Shown: positions 63,345 to 64,000 of the stretch, one piece after another | Layout of the letters: each line of letters begins with the position of its first letter | Position numbering within the stretch: the stretch's first letter is position 1 | NCBI RefSeq assembly: GCF_047663525.1 | Contig: NC_092611.1 | Coordinates: forward strand, 7,415,001 to 7,479,000 | Length of the DNA stretch: 64,000 nt | Reading direction: 5' to 3' | DNA from: Anas platyrhynchos | Lineage: Eukaryota > Chordata > Aves > Anseriformes > Anatidae | The notes under the pieces: model-generated | What the model was told of the DNA's origin: nothing | What the model saw: only the letters and a program-made list of their open reading frames with translations | Database searches by the model: none | Position numbers and translations under genes: made by a program

Positions 63345-64000
63345 GAAACCTACACTTAGGCTGGCATTTGCCCCTCAGTCTGTAGAGGTTCAACGTTAGC
63401 TTAACCACAAGGCTTAGATATCTGGTCTAAGAATAACATCTATTTCCATTACATTGTGTAAAGCTTGCAAATGGAGAGAGCTCTTCCCTTACCAGGGGCT
63501 GAAGAAGTCATTTCTCCGATCAGATCATGGTCTAAAATTATACCGACGGCAGCAGCGCCCCAAACTAGAATGACATGGTGACAACAAAACGTTTGCATGT
63601 TCTTGTGGCTCCGTGATGATTTTTTTGTCTCGGAGCAAAGGGCCTGAGCTCGGTCCTCGGAGCAAGGAGGGCGGCTGCAGAAAGGGCAGCCCAGATCCCC
63701 CCATCACTGGCAGCTCATTTAGTCACCTCCAGTTCACAGAACCCAAACCCCACCGTGCTAACAACTCCAGCCTTCATTTCCAATTCCCCTCCAAGCTACG
63801 AGTTGGTTATCGAGCGATGCAGAAGTAGCAGGGTTACCTTTTCCTTTTCCATCCCTTTCCCCCTCACCCAGTGCTGCTGTCAGGAGGGGACAAAGGCTCA
63901 CCAGAGCAACTCACCACTTCAGATACCCATGGACTATTTGAACAGAGCCTTGTTTGCATAAAATACTGATTATTCACCCCCTTGGAGGCTTGGTGACAGT

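Larger units (their letters stand above)
57927..64000 (+). other. UBASH3B: UBASH3B intron 1, 5' part (continues beyond window)
   Basis: No frame here encodes the rest of the UBA domain, so exon 2 lies to the right of the window. The first 330 bases are still CpG island. The remainder is ordinary mixed sequence with one MIR-like relic near 60.65 kb and an (AT)n tract near 63.3 kb. I see no other gene in it. UBASH3B has a long first intron in mammals, which fits. Confidence 0.85.

Noticed and set aside
1-64000. miR-100, let-7a-2 and miR-125b-1
   Set aside because: Expected on the minus strand further upstream by synteny. I looked by eye for the mature sequences and their complements and found none; near-matches such as CTACGGGT at about 58421 lack the rest of the mature sequence.
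1-64000. CRISPR arrays, operons, phage, defence systems, tRNA or rRNA genes
   Set aside because: The window is vertebrate-type DNA. No regular spaced repeats, tRNA B-box context or rRNA-like stretch was seen.

Overview
This window looks like vertebrate nuclear DNA, most probably from a bird or another sauropsid. One protein-coding exon can be recognised with confidence: the first coding exon of UBASH3B (STS-1/TULA-2), on the + strand at 57766-57926, with a consensus GTAAGT donor directly after it. The sauropsid call rests on three points. There is a decayed CR1-type LINE reverse-transcriptase tail near 1.2 kb, several old MIR/CORE-SINE-like relics, and a low load of recent transposons. The species cannot be named from the sequence.

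Layout. About 57 kb on the left (1-57.2 kb) has no exon I can defend. Long open frames there are few, lack family signatures and look like chance. This stretch holds one CR1 relic, seven MIR-like relics in both orientations, scattered homopolymers and microsatellites, a few inverted repeats, and some AT-rich blocks that could be conserved non-coding elements. From about 57.2 to 58.3 kb there is a strong CpG island with GC boxes, G-runs and a 20-bp purine-rich tandem repeat. It contains the inferred UBASH3B promoter and 5'UTR, the start codon and exon 1. From 57927 to the right edge is the 5' part of intron 1, with one more MIR-like relic and an (AT)n tract. Exon 2 and the rest of the gene lie beyond the window.

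How it fits together. In mammals the region upstream of UBASH3B is gene-poor and leads to the MIR100HG host transcript of miR-100/let-7a-2/miR-125b-1, read in the opposite direction. The empty left side fits that synteny, but I did not find those mature miRNAs here. The two most interesting local observations are a three-codon upstream ORF whose stop overlaps the UBASH3B start codon (TGATG), and an almost perfect 19-bp stem hairpin about 3 kb upstream of the gene. I see no prokaryotic operon, CRISPR array, phage or defence system, and no evidence of a new multi-gene system.
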